From: an uncultured Collinsella sp. | GTDB lineage: Bacteria > Actinomycetota > Coriobacteriia > Coriobacteriales > Coriobacteriaceae | Assembly: GCA_900543605.1 (NCBI GenBank) | Contig: UQSK01000001.1 | Span: 62,001 to 126,000 of the forward strand | Direction: 5' to 3' | DNA length: 64,000 bases | In this document: positions 18,182 to 25,540 of the stretch, in pieces | How the letters are laid out: every line of letters begins with the position of its first letter | Position numbering within the stretch: position 1 is the stretch's first letter | Position numbers and translations under genes: made by a program | The notes under the pieces: model-generated | Database searches by the model: none | The model's input: the letters and a program-made list of their open reading frames with translations, nothing else | What the model was told of the DNA's origin: nothing

Positions 18182-18326
18182 GGCGTTTTACCAAACGCCG
18201 TAACCGGTCGACGCTGCGCGCCGCCCAGAGCGACAATTTGTCATTCAAAAGGCGAGGCATGACCAGAAGGTCAATGCCTCGCCTTTTTCATGCCAACTTG
18301 TTCGCTCTGGACGTCGCTCGCTGTCC
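18182..18326 (+). ncRNA. Structured element, family G (copy 1), candidate ncRNA or mobile palindrome
   Basis: Begins with hairpin GGCGTTT-TACC-AAACGCC, then a GTCGACGCTGC linker, then a long stem CCAGAGCGACAA/TTGTTCGCTCTGG enclosing the hairpin GGCGAGGCATGACC-AGAA-GGTCAATGCCTCGCC, and ends in TCGCTGTCC. Two further full copies with the same plan and compensatory stem changes lie at 21605-21750 and 57463-57606 (minus). Whether it is transcribed as its own RNA is not shown by the sequence. Confidence 0.6.
18251..18288 (+). terminator. Probable pyrE terminator inside family G element
   Basis: GGCGAGGCATGACC pairs with GGTCAATGCCTCGCC (one bulged A) and is followed by TTTTTC. Confidence 0.7.
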
Positions 18327-18366
18327 GTCCTCTACTTGCGGCGTTGTTTTGCTCCGAATTGGTGGG

Positions 18367-18418
18367 CATTGGGGACGTTCTTAGAGTAGTCATTGGGGAC
18401 GTTCTTAAATGACTAGTC
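18367..18418. repeat. Family E repeat: doubled CATTGGGGACGTTCTTA
   Basis: CATTGGGGACGTTCTTA occurs at 18367 and again at 18391. Related GGGGACGTTCCTTT and GGGACACTCCTTG strings occur at 21822-21893 and 41582-41630, and a looser version near 13755-13860. Confidence 0.7.
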
Positions 18419-18420
18419 AG

Positions 18421-18491
18421 AAATGAGCGTGGATAATCTCCCGGTTTTGGCCTGTGTGCGGGCTCAAAGTGGGAGATTATCCGCGCTCGCT
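18421..18491. repeat. Palindromic repeat, family B (copy 1)
   Basis: GAGCGTGGATAATCTCCC pairs with GGGAGATTATCCGCGCTC (18-bp arms, one G:T). It directly follows the stop of fic on the other strand. The same 71-nt unit recurs in the same orientation at 19861-19931, beyond the fic promoter, and a third copy is at 41500-41565. Confidence 0.85.
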
Positions 18492-18514
18492 TTAATTTGC
18501 TTGGGCTGCGATGC

Positions 18515-19687
18515 CTATCTAATCGGCTCGGCGTCTTCCCTGAGAATCGAAAGATACTCTTCATACCCGTACTGCCGGTATCTCTGTCTTGACTCGTCGA
18601 GCGGACGGAGGATACCCAATTCTTCAAATGATTTGACGAGCGAGCTCGCGGTACTCCTGCCGATATCAAGTTGGGCAGCGATGAATGCGGTGTCGACGAT
18701 GGGGTGCTCTTCAAGAATGCCCAACAGCCTTTGCCCGTTTGCAGCGGTCCTTCCGAGATTTTCGGTAATGGTTGCTGTGGAACGGTTATGGAGGTCAACA
18801 AGGTTTTTTAAAGACCCTACCGAGTCCTTCGCACCCTCGAGAAGACTGTTGCAGAAAAACTCTATCCATTCCTCGTAAGTGCCTCTCTCCCTTACGGATG
18901 TGAGTTGCCGGTAGTACTCGCTTCGATTTTTCTTGAACTGGAACGATGGATAGAACAAGCAAGAATGAAGAACGCCATCATTGATGAGCATAAATGTAAT
19001 GAGAAGCCTGCCCAGGCGACCGTTTCCGTCTAGGAATGGATGGGCAGTTTCAAATTGGTAATGGACGAGCGCCGCCCGCACAATCGGATCCATTTCGACT
19101 TGAGGCTCATTGATAAAGCGTTCGAGGTCCTGGAGCGTGTTGCTCAAATCTTCAATGTTTGGAGGGACAAACGATGCGGTTGCAATGGTGCAGCCTGAGG
19201 GGCCAATCCAGTTTTGTGAGGAGCGCAGCTCGCCTGGATTCTTCTCCGTTCCGCGCACTCCGTCCAGCAGGACTGCATGAACTTGCCTAAGAAGTCTCGT
19301 GCACAAGGGCATTTTTTTGAGCAGTTCTACGCCGCGGTCGACAGCACGGACGTAATTCACGACGTCTGCGACATCTTTATGATGGAGTTGTGTTTGCGAT
19401 GGACTAAGTAGGTCGTCAAACGTGCACTGGGTTCCCTCAATTTGCGAAGAAAGGAGCGCTTCTTTGCGCACGTACATTGCCAGATACATGTCGGCGTTGG
19501 GAACAAAGTAGAGCATGCCTTCAAGCTCTCCAAGCTTTCGTGAGCATGCGGAAAGCGTGCGATAGGTTTCCTCGGTGAGGTTTAGCTGCCTCAATGATTG
19601 CAAGGGCGTTGGAAAAAACGAATAGTAAGCCAATTTCCCCGATAGATTATTGCGGAGCGTTCCCTGGCCGTTCTCCTCGATTTGCAT
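18515..19687 (-). CDS. Fic-domain protein with C-terminal winged helix
   Basis: 390 residues from ATG 19687, which has GGAAGG at good spacing; ATG 19699 is an alternative. A Fic_N region with the inhibitory-helix pattern SSQIEGTQ near residue 85 is followed by the catalytic Fic loop HPFLDGNGRLGR, intact, with His at residue 216. It should therefore transfer AMP or another nucleotide group to a protein hydroxyl and be self-inhibited. A winged-helix domain (FIAAQLDIGRSTASSLVKSF) near the C-terminus suggests DNA binding and autoregulation. The gene is AT-richer than its neighbours, and it is flanked by two copies of repeat family B, which suggests acquisition. No antitoxin-like small ORF is visible next to it. 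Confidence 0.9.
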   Translation of the reverse strand: MQIEENGQGTLRNNLSGKLAYYSFFPTPLQSLRQLNLTEETYRTLSACSRKLGELEGMLYFVPNADMYLAMYVRKEALLSSQIEGTQCTFDDLLSPSQTQLHHKDVADVVNYVRAVDRGVELLKKMPLCTRLLRQVHAVLLDGVRGTEKNPGELRSSQNWIGPSGCTIATASFVPPNIEDLSNTLQDLERFINEPQVEMDPIVRAALVHYQFETAHPFLDGNGRLGRLLITFMLINDGVLHSCLFYPSFQFKKNRSEYYRQLTSVRERGTYEEWIEFFCNSLLEGAKDSVGSLKNLVDLHNRSTATITENLGRTAANGQRLLGILEEHPIVDTAFIAAQLDIGRSTASSLVKSFEELGILRPLDESRQRYRQYGYEEYLSILREDAEPIR

Positions 19688-19716
19688 CGCGCCTTCCATA
19701 TCTTTAGTGCCGGAAA

Positions 19717-19817
19717 CTCGTTATTAGGCTAATCATATCAATTCTAATAACGAGTTTAAGGATTAAATAGTTATTAGAATTGATGTAAACAATCTAATGA
19801 TGAGAAGTCGTTATTAC
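19717..19817. promoter_or_regulatory. Cluster of TTATTAG repeats upstream of fic
   Basis: CTCGTTATTAG (19717-19727) is inverted as CTAATAACGAG (19744-19754); GTTATTAG recurs at 19770-19777 and TCGTTATTAC at 19808-19817. ATCAATTCTAATAAC and GTTATTAGAATTGAT are also inverted copies. The cluster starts 30 bp before the fic start in very AT-rich sequence, so it is a likely operator, perhaps for the winged-helix domain of Fic itself. The remaining gap to 20267 holds a family B repeat, a TGCCAAAA/TTTTGGCA hairpin at 19966-19994 and no gene I can support. Confidence 0.55.
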
Positions 19818-19860
19818 TTGACCATGGAGCTCGGCTTGGTACAGGGGGGGGGGTTATCCA

Positions 19861-19931
19861 AAATGAGAGCGGATAATCTCCCGTTTTTGGCTCGGTGACG
19901 GCCTCAAAGTGGGAGATTATCCACGTTCGCT
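19861..19931. repeat. Palindromic repeat, family B (copy 2)
   Basis: GAGAGCGGATAATCTCCC pairs with GGGAGATTATCCACGTTC. It is a direct repeat of 18421-18491, the two lying exactly 1440 bp apart on either side of fic; most differences are in the loop. Confidence 0.85.
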
Positions 19932-20189
19932 AGTTAAGCGTCCAAAAATCCACACTCGCCAAACCTGCCAAAAAGGGACGGGTTTATTTTGGCACGTTTC
20001 GGTCGGTGTCAGGAAGTGTTAGGGACAAGGCGGCGGCAGGACTCGAGAGCGAAAAGAAGTATCGGGTTTGGTGCGCCCGCTTCTGCCCGTCCCGTGCGCA
20101 GGCGATACTCGGCTTATCGACCTGCGATGCAAAGGAGATGCTCGTCCCACGAGCACTGCCGGGAAGGGCTCGCGATTCGAGTCCCCACC

Positions 20190-20218
20190 TTAGCATTTGA
20201 ACCATTTGGCACTATAAT
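20190..20218 (+). promoter_or_regulatory. Promoter of the EIIA gene
   Basis: TTAGCA, 17-bp spacer, then a perfect TATAAT at 20213-20218, 50 bp before the EIIA start codon. Confidence 0.6.
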
Positions 20219-20267
20219 TACCGTAGGCATGCGCACAACGTTGCGCTTAATCAAGAGGAGAAAACGT

Positions 20268-20804
20268 ATGGGTCTGTTTGACATGTTCAAGAAGAAGGCT
20301 GAGCCCGCGGCTGCCGCTGCTCCGGCCTCCATCTCTGCTTCTGCTGGCGCCGACGTGCTGTGCTCGCCCGTCAAGGGCAAGGTCATCAAGATGGCCGACG
20401 TGCCCGATCCCGTCTTTGGTGGCGAGGTTCTGGGCAAGGGCTGTGCCGTGTGGCCCGAGGACGATCTGGTCTACGCCCCCTGCGACGGTAAGGTGACCGT
20501 CACCATGGGTCACGCCGTGGGTCTGCAGTCCGATAGCGGCATCGAGGTTCTGGTGCACGTTGGCGTCGATACCGTCAACATGAACGGTGACGGCTTCGAG
20601 GGCTTCGTCAAGGCCGACGACGTTGTGAAGGCCGGTCAGCCCATCCTCAAGATCGACCGCGCCAAGATTGCCGCCGCCGGTTACAAGGACTGCGTCGTCG
20701 TGGCCGTGTCCAACACCGCCGAGTTTGCCGATGTCGAACTCGCCGTCGAGGCCGACTCCGCTGTCGCCGCCGGTGACGCCATCGTTAAGGTCGTCCGCAA
20801 GTAA
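20268..20804 (+). CDS. Glucose-type PTS EIIA domain protein
   Basis: 178 residues, a single-domain EIIA of the glucose/beta-glucoside type. After a Lys start and an Ala-rich linker come SPVKGKVIKMADVPDPVFGG, GKGCAVWPEDDLVYAPCDGK, and the active-site strand GIEVLVHVGVDTVNMNG. His in LVHVGVD is the residue phosphorylated by HPr, and the other catalytic His is in MGHAVGLQSDSG. It could serve a IIBC elsewhere or have a regulatory Crr-like role. AGAGGAG precedes the ATG, and it has its own promoter and terminator. Confidence 0.93.
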   Translation: MGLFDMFKKKAEPAAAAAPASISASAGADVLCSPVKGKVIKMADVPDPVFGGEVLGKGCAVWPEDDLVYAPCDGKVTVTMGHAVGLQSDSGIEVLVHVGVDTVNMNGDGFEGFVKADDVVKAGQPILKIDRAKIAAAGYKDCVVVAVSNTAEFADVELAVEADSAVAAGDAIVKVVRK

Positions 20805-20830
20805 ATTGCGGCATCCAAAGGATGTGCAAG

Positions 20831-20860
20831 GGTGGTCGGGTTTTCCGGCCACCTTTTTTA
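20831..20860 (+). terminator. Rho-independent terminator of the EIIA gene
   Basis: GGTGG and CCGG arms pair with CCGG/CCACC around a TTTT loop, followed by TTTTTTA. Confidence 0.85.
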
Positions 20861-21040
20861 TTGCACCGCGGGGAAGCGTTATATTGCACGTTGGGCGGGC
20901 TTGCAAACCGTTCGGATGCTAAAACGAACCGACCGCGCCTTCGCGCTGCCGAGAGTGTTCATAAGTGGATAGTATGGGCTTACTTATTACAACGTGCGCC
21001 GTGTCTGGGAAGCACGGTGCCGCTTATTGGGAGGAACAAC

Positions 21041-21598
21041 ATGAAAAAGAAGCTGCTGCTTGCGCCCCTCATGGCCGTCTTGGTTGCATGCGTGGTCTTG
21101 CTTTCCGGTTGCGGAGGCCCTTCGATCGAGGAACTCATTACCGAGGATCTTACGACGCAGTTTGACGAGGTCAAGAACGGTGGCGAGGACTTCCTCTCTG
21201 GCCTAGAGGAGGCTTCGGGCGACGAGTTCGAGCAGCTGGGTATCGATCCCAAGGAGTATGCCAAGACCTATCTCAAGGGCTTTGACTACAAGATCGGCGA
21301 CGTGACGGTCGACGAGGACAAGGGCGTCGCGACCGCCGAGGTCTCTATCACCTGCAAGTCCATGAACAAGATCGTCGAGGACTTCTCCACCCAGTATCAG
21401 GAGAAGGTCGCTGCGCTTGACACGGTTCCTTCCGATGACGAGCTGTACAAGATGGCCGGTCAGGTTATGGTCGATGTGACCAAGGCCACCGAGCCCAGGA
21501 AGACCACGGTTATCTTCAAGTACACCTGCAACGACGACGGTGAGTGGTCTGCCGACGACTCCGTCAACTCCGAGATGATGGATGCAATGCTGAGCTAG
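21041..21598 (+). CDS. Small secreted lipoprotein
   Basis: 185 residues from ATG 21041, preceded by GGGAGGAAC; the frame upstream is open but lacks coding character. It has a KKK start, a hydrophobic helix and the lipobox LLSGC around residues 19-23. The mature part is acidic and helical, with IEELITEDLTTQFDEVK and VATAEVSITCKSMNKIVEDF, resembling the DUF5105-like lipoproteins of Gram-positive bacteria in layout; the assignment is tentative. It is monocistronic and followed immediately by a family G element. Confidence 0.82.
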   Translation: MKKKLLLAPLMAVLVACVVLLSGCGGPSIEELITEDLTTQFDEVKNGGEDFLSGLEEASGDEFEQLGIDPKEYAKTYLKGFDYKIGDVTVDEDKGVATAEVSITCKSMNKIVEDFSTQYQEKVAALDTVPSDDELYKMAGQVMVDVTKATEPRKTTVIFKYTCNDDGEWSADDSVNSEMMDAMLS

Positions 21599-21604
21599 TT
21601 CGTT

Positions 21605-21750
21605 GCGGTGTTTTACCAAACGCCGCAACTGCTCGACGCTGCAAGCCCGCCAGAGCGGCAATCTGCCTTTCAACTTCGGCGGCATGACCAAAAGGTCAAT
21701 GCCGCCTCGTTTCAAGGCACCTTGCTCGCTCTGGCGGGCTTTCGCTGTCG
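21605..21750 (+). ncRNA. Structured element, family G (copy 2)
   Basis: GCGGTGTTT-TACC-AAACGCCGC hairpin, TCGACGCTGC linker, long stem AAGCCCGCCAGAGCG/CGCTCTGGCGGGCTT (15 perfect pairs), inner TGCCTT/AAGGCA stem and apical GGCGGCATGACC-AAAA-GGTCAATGCC, ending TCGCTGTC. Compared with copy 1 the stems differ in sequence but still pair. Confidence 0.6.
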
Positions 21751-21821
21751 TTGCCAAAACAACGTCGTTCCCTTGGTTGGCTTAAAGTGGCACTTTTACC
21801 TGCGACGTTGCCATCGCTGAA

Positions 21822-21893
21822 GTAGTCATTGGGAAGGCGGCAGCTGGGGACGTTCCTTTTCTGCCGGTAGTTGGGGACACTCCTTGTGCCAGC
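21822..21893. repeat. Family E repeat (GGGGACGTTCC / GGGGACACTCC)
   Basis: Contains CTGGGGACGTTCCTTTTCTG and TTGGGGACACTCCTTGTGCC. The same pair in the same order is at 41582-41630, so the whole 50-70-bp block is repeated. Confidence 0.65.
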
Positions 21894-21914
21894 GTTGCAT
21901 CGAGTGCTTGGGAA

Positions 21915-22085
21915 GATGCGACCCGGTTTTTGGCCGAATAGTGGGTCGCATTTTCCGGATGGGGTGGGTTGCGGAAAGTGCGACCCGGAATATTGCTCTG
22001 AAACGGGATGCGGTTTCCCTGATGCGCCTCAAACGGAAAGCGCATCCCATTCCGGAGCTCCAAAACGGGATGCGCTTTCCGCGCG
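21915..22085. repeat. Compound palindrome, family F (copy 1)
   Basis: TGCGACCC (21917) pairs with GGGTCGCA (21943), TGCGACCCGGAAT recurs further on, and CGGAAAGCGCATCCC (22034-22048) pairs with GGGATGCGCTTTCCG (22067-22081). The same words build a nested 118-nt hairpin at 36789-36906. With the family G and E blocks this accounts for most of the 524-bp gap after the lipoprotein gene. Confidence 0.75.
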
Positions 22086-22122
22086 GAAGAATTGTCGCAG
22101 CTGCGTTAAGCAGTGTCGCTCG

Positions 22123-22791
22123 TTACTCGCCCAGAATCAGCGCTGCTAGCTCGTTCTGGGTGTCCACCACGTAGTCGGCGCCGGCGGACTCCAGCTCTGC
22201 GCGGCCGCGGAAGCCCCAGCTGACGCCCGCACTCTTAAGGCCGGCGTTGTGACCGGTCAGGATATCGACATTGGAATCGCCCACATAGAGCGTGGTCGAC
22301 GGATCGGCGCCTAGCTCTTCCATCACATGCAGCGTAACAGGCGCCTCGGGCTTGGGCGGAAACGCATCGACGCGGCCCTGCACCAGCGCAAAGCGCTCGG
22401 AACCAAAATACTTCTCGATAAGCGGAGCCGCCGAGACGTGGTCCTTGTTGGTGAGCACGGCAAGCTGAACGCCCGCGGCGCGTAGGCGGTCGAGCATCTC
22501 GATCGTGCCGGCATAGGGGGCGGTGTGGTCCTCCTTGTGCTCGCCGTAGTAAGCCCTAAACTCGGCAAGCGCCTGCTCAAACATGCGGCCGTCGCCCGCA
22601 TACTCGGCGGGCATAAAGCGCTCAACCAGCTTGAGCATGCCGTTTCCCACCTTGTAGCGGTACTCGTCTACGGCAAACGAGGGCCAGCCGTGCATCTCGC
22701 AGGTATGGTTGCCGGCGGCCGCCAGGTCCTCGAGTGTGTTGAGGATGGTGCCGTCCAGGTCAAAGATCACATGGGAAAAAGCTGCTGCCAT
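22123..22791 (-). CDS. HAD-family phosphatase (phosphoglycolate phosphatase-like)
   Basis: 222 residues from ATG 22791, which has GGGAG upstream; the longer frame to 22869 lacks conservation. HAD motif I is FDLDGTILNT near residues 9-18, motif II is LAVLTNKD, and motif IV is LYVGDSNVDILTGHNAG. The helical cap of C1 type matches Gph-like enzymes that dephosphorylate 2-phosphoglycolate or related small phosphoesters; the substrate is uncertain. It is co-oriented with hypE 123 bp upstream and may be part of that transcript. Confidence 0.88.
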   Translation of the reverse strand: MAAAFSHVIFDLDGTILNTLEDLAAAGNHTCEMHGWPSFAVDEYRYKVGNGMLKLVERFMPAEYAGDGRMFEQALAEFRAYYGEHKEDHTAPYAGTIEMLDRLRAAGVQLAVLTNKDHVSAAPLIEKYFGSERFALVQGRVDAFPPKPEAPVTLHVMEELGADPSTTLYVGDSNVDILTGHNAGLKSAGVSWGFRGRAELESAGADYVVDTQNELAALILGE

Positions 22792-22914
22792 AAAAACTCC
22801 CGTCATTGGGTTTAAAACGCACCCCATAATACTGGGCTTCCGCGTTGGGCGTGCTTGGAATCTGAACATCTCCAGGGGTATCAGGCCGCATCGCGCCGAC
22901 CGTGTGGTTTCGCC

Positions 22915-23949
22915 CTAGCAAATCCTCGGCAGCTGTTCTCCCACGAGCATGTCGAGGATGCGGGTCGAACCCCAGCCGGTGCGCACGCGCACGGCGGGAC
23001 GGGCGTCCTCGGCAAGCGGCAGCACGCGACCGATGACGGCGGCATTCTCGCCGTAGCGGGCGGCGCGCATGGCGCTCAGCGCGGCATCGGCTTGCTCGGC
23101 CGGCACGACGGCAACCATCTTGCCCTCGTTTGCCACCTGTAACACATCGTAGCCGAGCATCTCGCAGGCGGCCTGCACGTCGGGACGCACGGGCACGGCA
23201 TCCTCGTCGACCTCCATGGCAACATTGCTGGCCTGGGCAAACTCGTTGAGTGTGGACGCCAGGCCACCGCGCGTGGGGTCGCGAAAGCAACGCGTGCCGG
23301 GCGCTGCGGCCAGAACGTCGGCAATCAGGTGGTTGAGCGGCGCGGCATCGCTTTCGATCGTGCTCGAAAACGCCAAACCCTCGCGTTGGCTCATGATGGC
23401 GATGCCGTGGTCGCCCAGCGTACCCGAGACCAGGATGACATCGCCGGGCTGGCAGTTTGCGCCGCTGAGCGCCACGCCCGCAGGCACCTCGCCCACGCCG
23501 GCGGTATTGATGTAGACGCCGTCGGCACCGCCGCGCTCGACCACCTTGGTGTCGCCCGTGATTATGGACACGCCCGCCTCGCGTGCCGTCTCGGCCATCG
23601 TCTGCACAATCTGGCGGAGCTTATCCATGGGATAGCCCTCTTCGAGGATAAAGCCGCACGACAGGTAGCGCACGTTGGCGCCCGAGGTCGCGACGTCGTT
23701 GACGGTTCCGCACACGGCGAGGCGGCCGATGTTGCCACCGGGGAAGAACTGCGGCGAGACTACAAAGCTGTCGGTCGACATGGCGATGCGCCCGCTCGCG
23801 GGCAGCGCGGCGACGCCGGCATCGTTGCCTTCGAGCAGCTCGGGCGACCCAAAGGCATCCAAAAAGACCTCATCGATGATGCGTTTCATCATCTGGCCGC
23901 CGGAGCCGTGGCCCAGCAGGACGGTGCTATCGGTAACGCTATGGGACAT
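22915..23949 (-). CDS. hypE: Hydrogenase maturation protein HypE
   Basis: 344 residues from ATG 23949 (GGAG upstream). HypE dehydrates the carbamoyl group received from HypF on its C-terminal Cys to a thiocyanate that supplies CN ligands for the NiFe centre. The sequence ends with the diagnostic PRIC, and the N-terminal GHGSGGQMMKRII and STDSFVVSPQFFPGG are typical of the AIR-synthase fold. It is last in the nikR-hypF-C-D-E gene order. A short palindrome separates it from hypD. Confidence 0.96.
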   Translation of the reverse strand: MSHSVTDSTVLLGHGSGGQMMKRIIDEVFLDAFGSPELLEGNDAGVAALPASGRIAMSTDSFVVSPQFFPGGNIGRLAVCGTVNDVATSGANVRYLSCGFILEEGYPMDKLRQIVQTMAETAREAGVSIITGDTKVVERGGADGVYINTAGVGEVPAGVALSGANCQPGDVILVSGTLGDHGIAIMSQREGLAFSSTIESDAAPLNHLIADVLAAAPGTRCFRDPTRGGLASTLNEFAQASNVAMEVDEDAVPVRPDVQAACEMLGYDVLQVANEGKMVAVVPAEQADAALSAMRAARYGENAAVIGRVLPLAEDARPAVRVRTGWGSTRILDMLVGEQLPRIC

Positions 23950-23984
23950 ATCGAAAACTCCAATCGTGGATGGAATTATATGGG

Positions 23985-24027
23985 TGAGGCGCACCGTCGA
24001 CTGGTCCGCCGTTCGTTAGAACGGCGG
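23985..24027 (-). repeat. Truncated family G element between hypD and hypE
   Basis: On the minus strand the hairpin CCGCCGTTC-TAAC-GAACGGCGG (24027-24006) is followed by AGTCGACGGTGCGCC, matching the first hairpin and linker of the full family G elements. The long second stem is missing. Confidence 0.55.
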
Positions 24028-24033
24028 AACCTA

Positions 24034-25146
24034 TTAGCCTCGGTAGCGGAAATATGCTGCGCAGCTGCCCTCGGAGCTCACCATGCAGGGGCCGACGGGA
24101 TGCTCGGGCGTACAAGCGTGGCCGAACAGGGGGCAGTCGCTCGGCGTAATGGCCCCGCGCAGCACGTCGCCGCAGCGGCACCCGCGTGGCTCGACCGTCG
24201 GCTCGATGGGCACGTCAAAGCGCATGCTGGCATCAAAGTGCGAAAACTCGGGACGAATGGCGAGTCCCGAAGCCGCAATCGATCCCAGCCCGCGCCACGT
24301 GGTATCGCACGGCTCAAATACCTGCTCGACCAGCTGGCGCGCCACAGGATTGCCGTCGGCATTGACGCCGCGACGGTAGGCGTTGTCGATCGCGGGTTGC
24401 CCCTCAACAACCATCTGGACCAGCATGCAGATACCCTGCAAGATGTCGACCGGCTCAAATCCCGTTACCACGCCTGGAGTCTTAAACTCGTCGACCAAAA
24501 AGCCAAAGGGGGCTAAGCCCGTGATGGTGGCGACGTGGCCCGGCAGGATAAAGCCGTCGATAGTGGTCTCGGGGTCGTTGGCGATGGCGCGCAACGCCGG
24601 CGGCGTGGTCTTGTGGGCGCAATAGACCGAGAAGTTCAAAAGCCCGCGCGCCTCGGCCTCCAAGATGGCGGCGGCGATGGTGGGCGTCGTAGTCTCGAAG
24701 CCCACGCCCATAAAAATGACCGGGCGATCAGGGTTTTGCTCGGCAATGTCGAGCGCGTCGAGCGGGGAGTACACAATGCGGATATCGCGCCCTGCCGCCT
24801 TTTGCGCAGCGAGCGAGGTGGATGACCCGGGCACGCGCATCATGTCGCCAAAGGTGGTGATGATGGCGCCGTCTATGTTGGCGAGCGCGATCGCGTGGTC
24901 GATGTCGCGGTTGGCGGTAACGCAGACGGGGCAGCCCGGTCCGCTCAGCAGCTTGAGCCCGGTCGGCATAATGGAGCGAAAGCCATAGCGGCCGATGCTC
25001 ACGGTGTGCGTGCCGCAGACTTCCATAAGGTTGATGGTGCGGTCGCCGACGAGTTCATGGATGCGTTCGATGAGCTCACGGGCTAGCATGGGATCTCGGA
25101 ATGCCGAAACGCCGATACCGGAGCGCGCCGGCTGTCCGGCCGCCAC
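24034..25146 (-). CDS. hypD: Hydrogenase maturation protein HypD
   Basis: 370 residues. HypD is the Fe-S scaffold on which Fe(CN)2CO is put together with HypC. Its signatures are MEVCGTHTVSIGRYG, GPGCPVCVT, and the C-terminal CRCGDVLRG...CPLFGHAC cluster ligands. The GTG start at 25146 shares its first base with the last base of the hypC stop (TAGTG), so translation is coupled. A downstream ATG (VSAFRDPML) is possible but would lose the coupling. Confidence 0.96.
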   Translation of the reverse strand: MAAGQPARSGIGVSAFRDPMLARELIERIHELVGDRTINLMEVCGTHTVSIGRYGFRSIMPTGLKLLSGPGCPVCVTANRDIDHAIALANIDGAIITTFGDMMRVPGSSTSLAAQKAAGRDIRIVYSPLDALDIAEQNPDRPVIFMGVGFETTTPTIAAAILEAEARGLLNFSVYCAHKTTPPALRAIANDPETTIDGFILPGHVATITGLAPFGFLVDEFKTPGVVTGFEPVDILQGICMLVQMVVEGQPAIDNAYRRGVNADGNPVARQLVEQVFEPCDTTWRGLGSIAASGLAIRPEFSHFDASMRFDVPIEPTVEPRGCRCGDVLRGAITPSDCPLFGHACTPEHPVGPCMVSSEGSCAAYFRYRG

Positions 25147-25406
25147 TAGTATGCCTCGGCCGGGTTGCTGGCCAGTTGGTCTTCTTCGGCCAGTTCGGTC
25201 ATGGCATTAACGAGCTCGAGCGTTTCTTGCGCTTCCTGCTCGTCGACAATCTGGATGCCAAAGCCGGCGTGTACGAGAATATAGTCGCCAACCTGCGCCG
25301 TCGGCACGAGTCGCAGCGACACGGGGCGCTCGATGCCCATCATGTCGACGGTGGCCTTGAGGTCGTCGTCGCGTTTGACTACTTTGCCGGGAACGGCAAG
25401 GCACAT
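25146..25406 (-). CDS. hypC: Hydrogenase maturation chaperone HypC
   Basis: 86 residues. It starts MCLAVPGKVV; the Cys exposed after Met removal is the ligand that carries the iron centre. GDYILVHAGFGIQIVDE is the conserved OB-fold segment. HypC partners HypD and then the hydrogenase large subunit. It lies between hypF (134 bp) and hypD (overlap). Confidence 0.96.
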   Translation of the reverse strand: MCLAVPGKVVKRDDDLKATVDMMGIERPVSLRLVPTAQVGDYILVHAGFGIQIVDEQEAQETLELVNAMTELAEEDQLASNPAEAY

Positions 25407-25540
25407 ATTGTTCCCCTTTTATACGCTTTGCGCTGGATGGGCGCTTAATAATCCATCAGTTGATGGTAGCGCTCGCGGGGTTCGCGGGCAAACGCGTTAC
25501 GCCTGTGAGACGGTTGGACACAGCGGCGTGCGAGGGCGAG

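Noticed and set aside
20090..20200. tRNA-like 3' end (GATTCGAGTCCCC) before the EIIA gene
   Set aside because: No matching acceptor strand, D arm or anticodon arm can be drawn around it, so it is not called as a tRNA.
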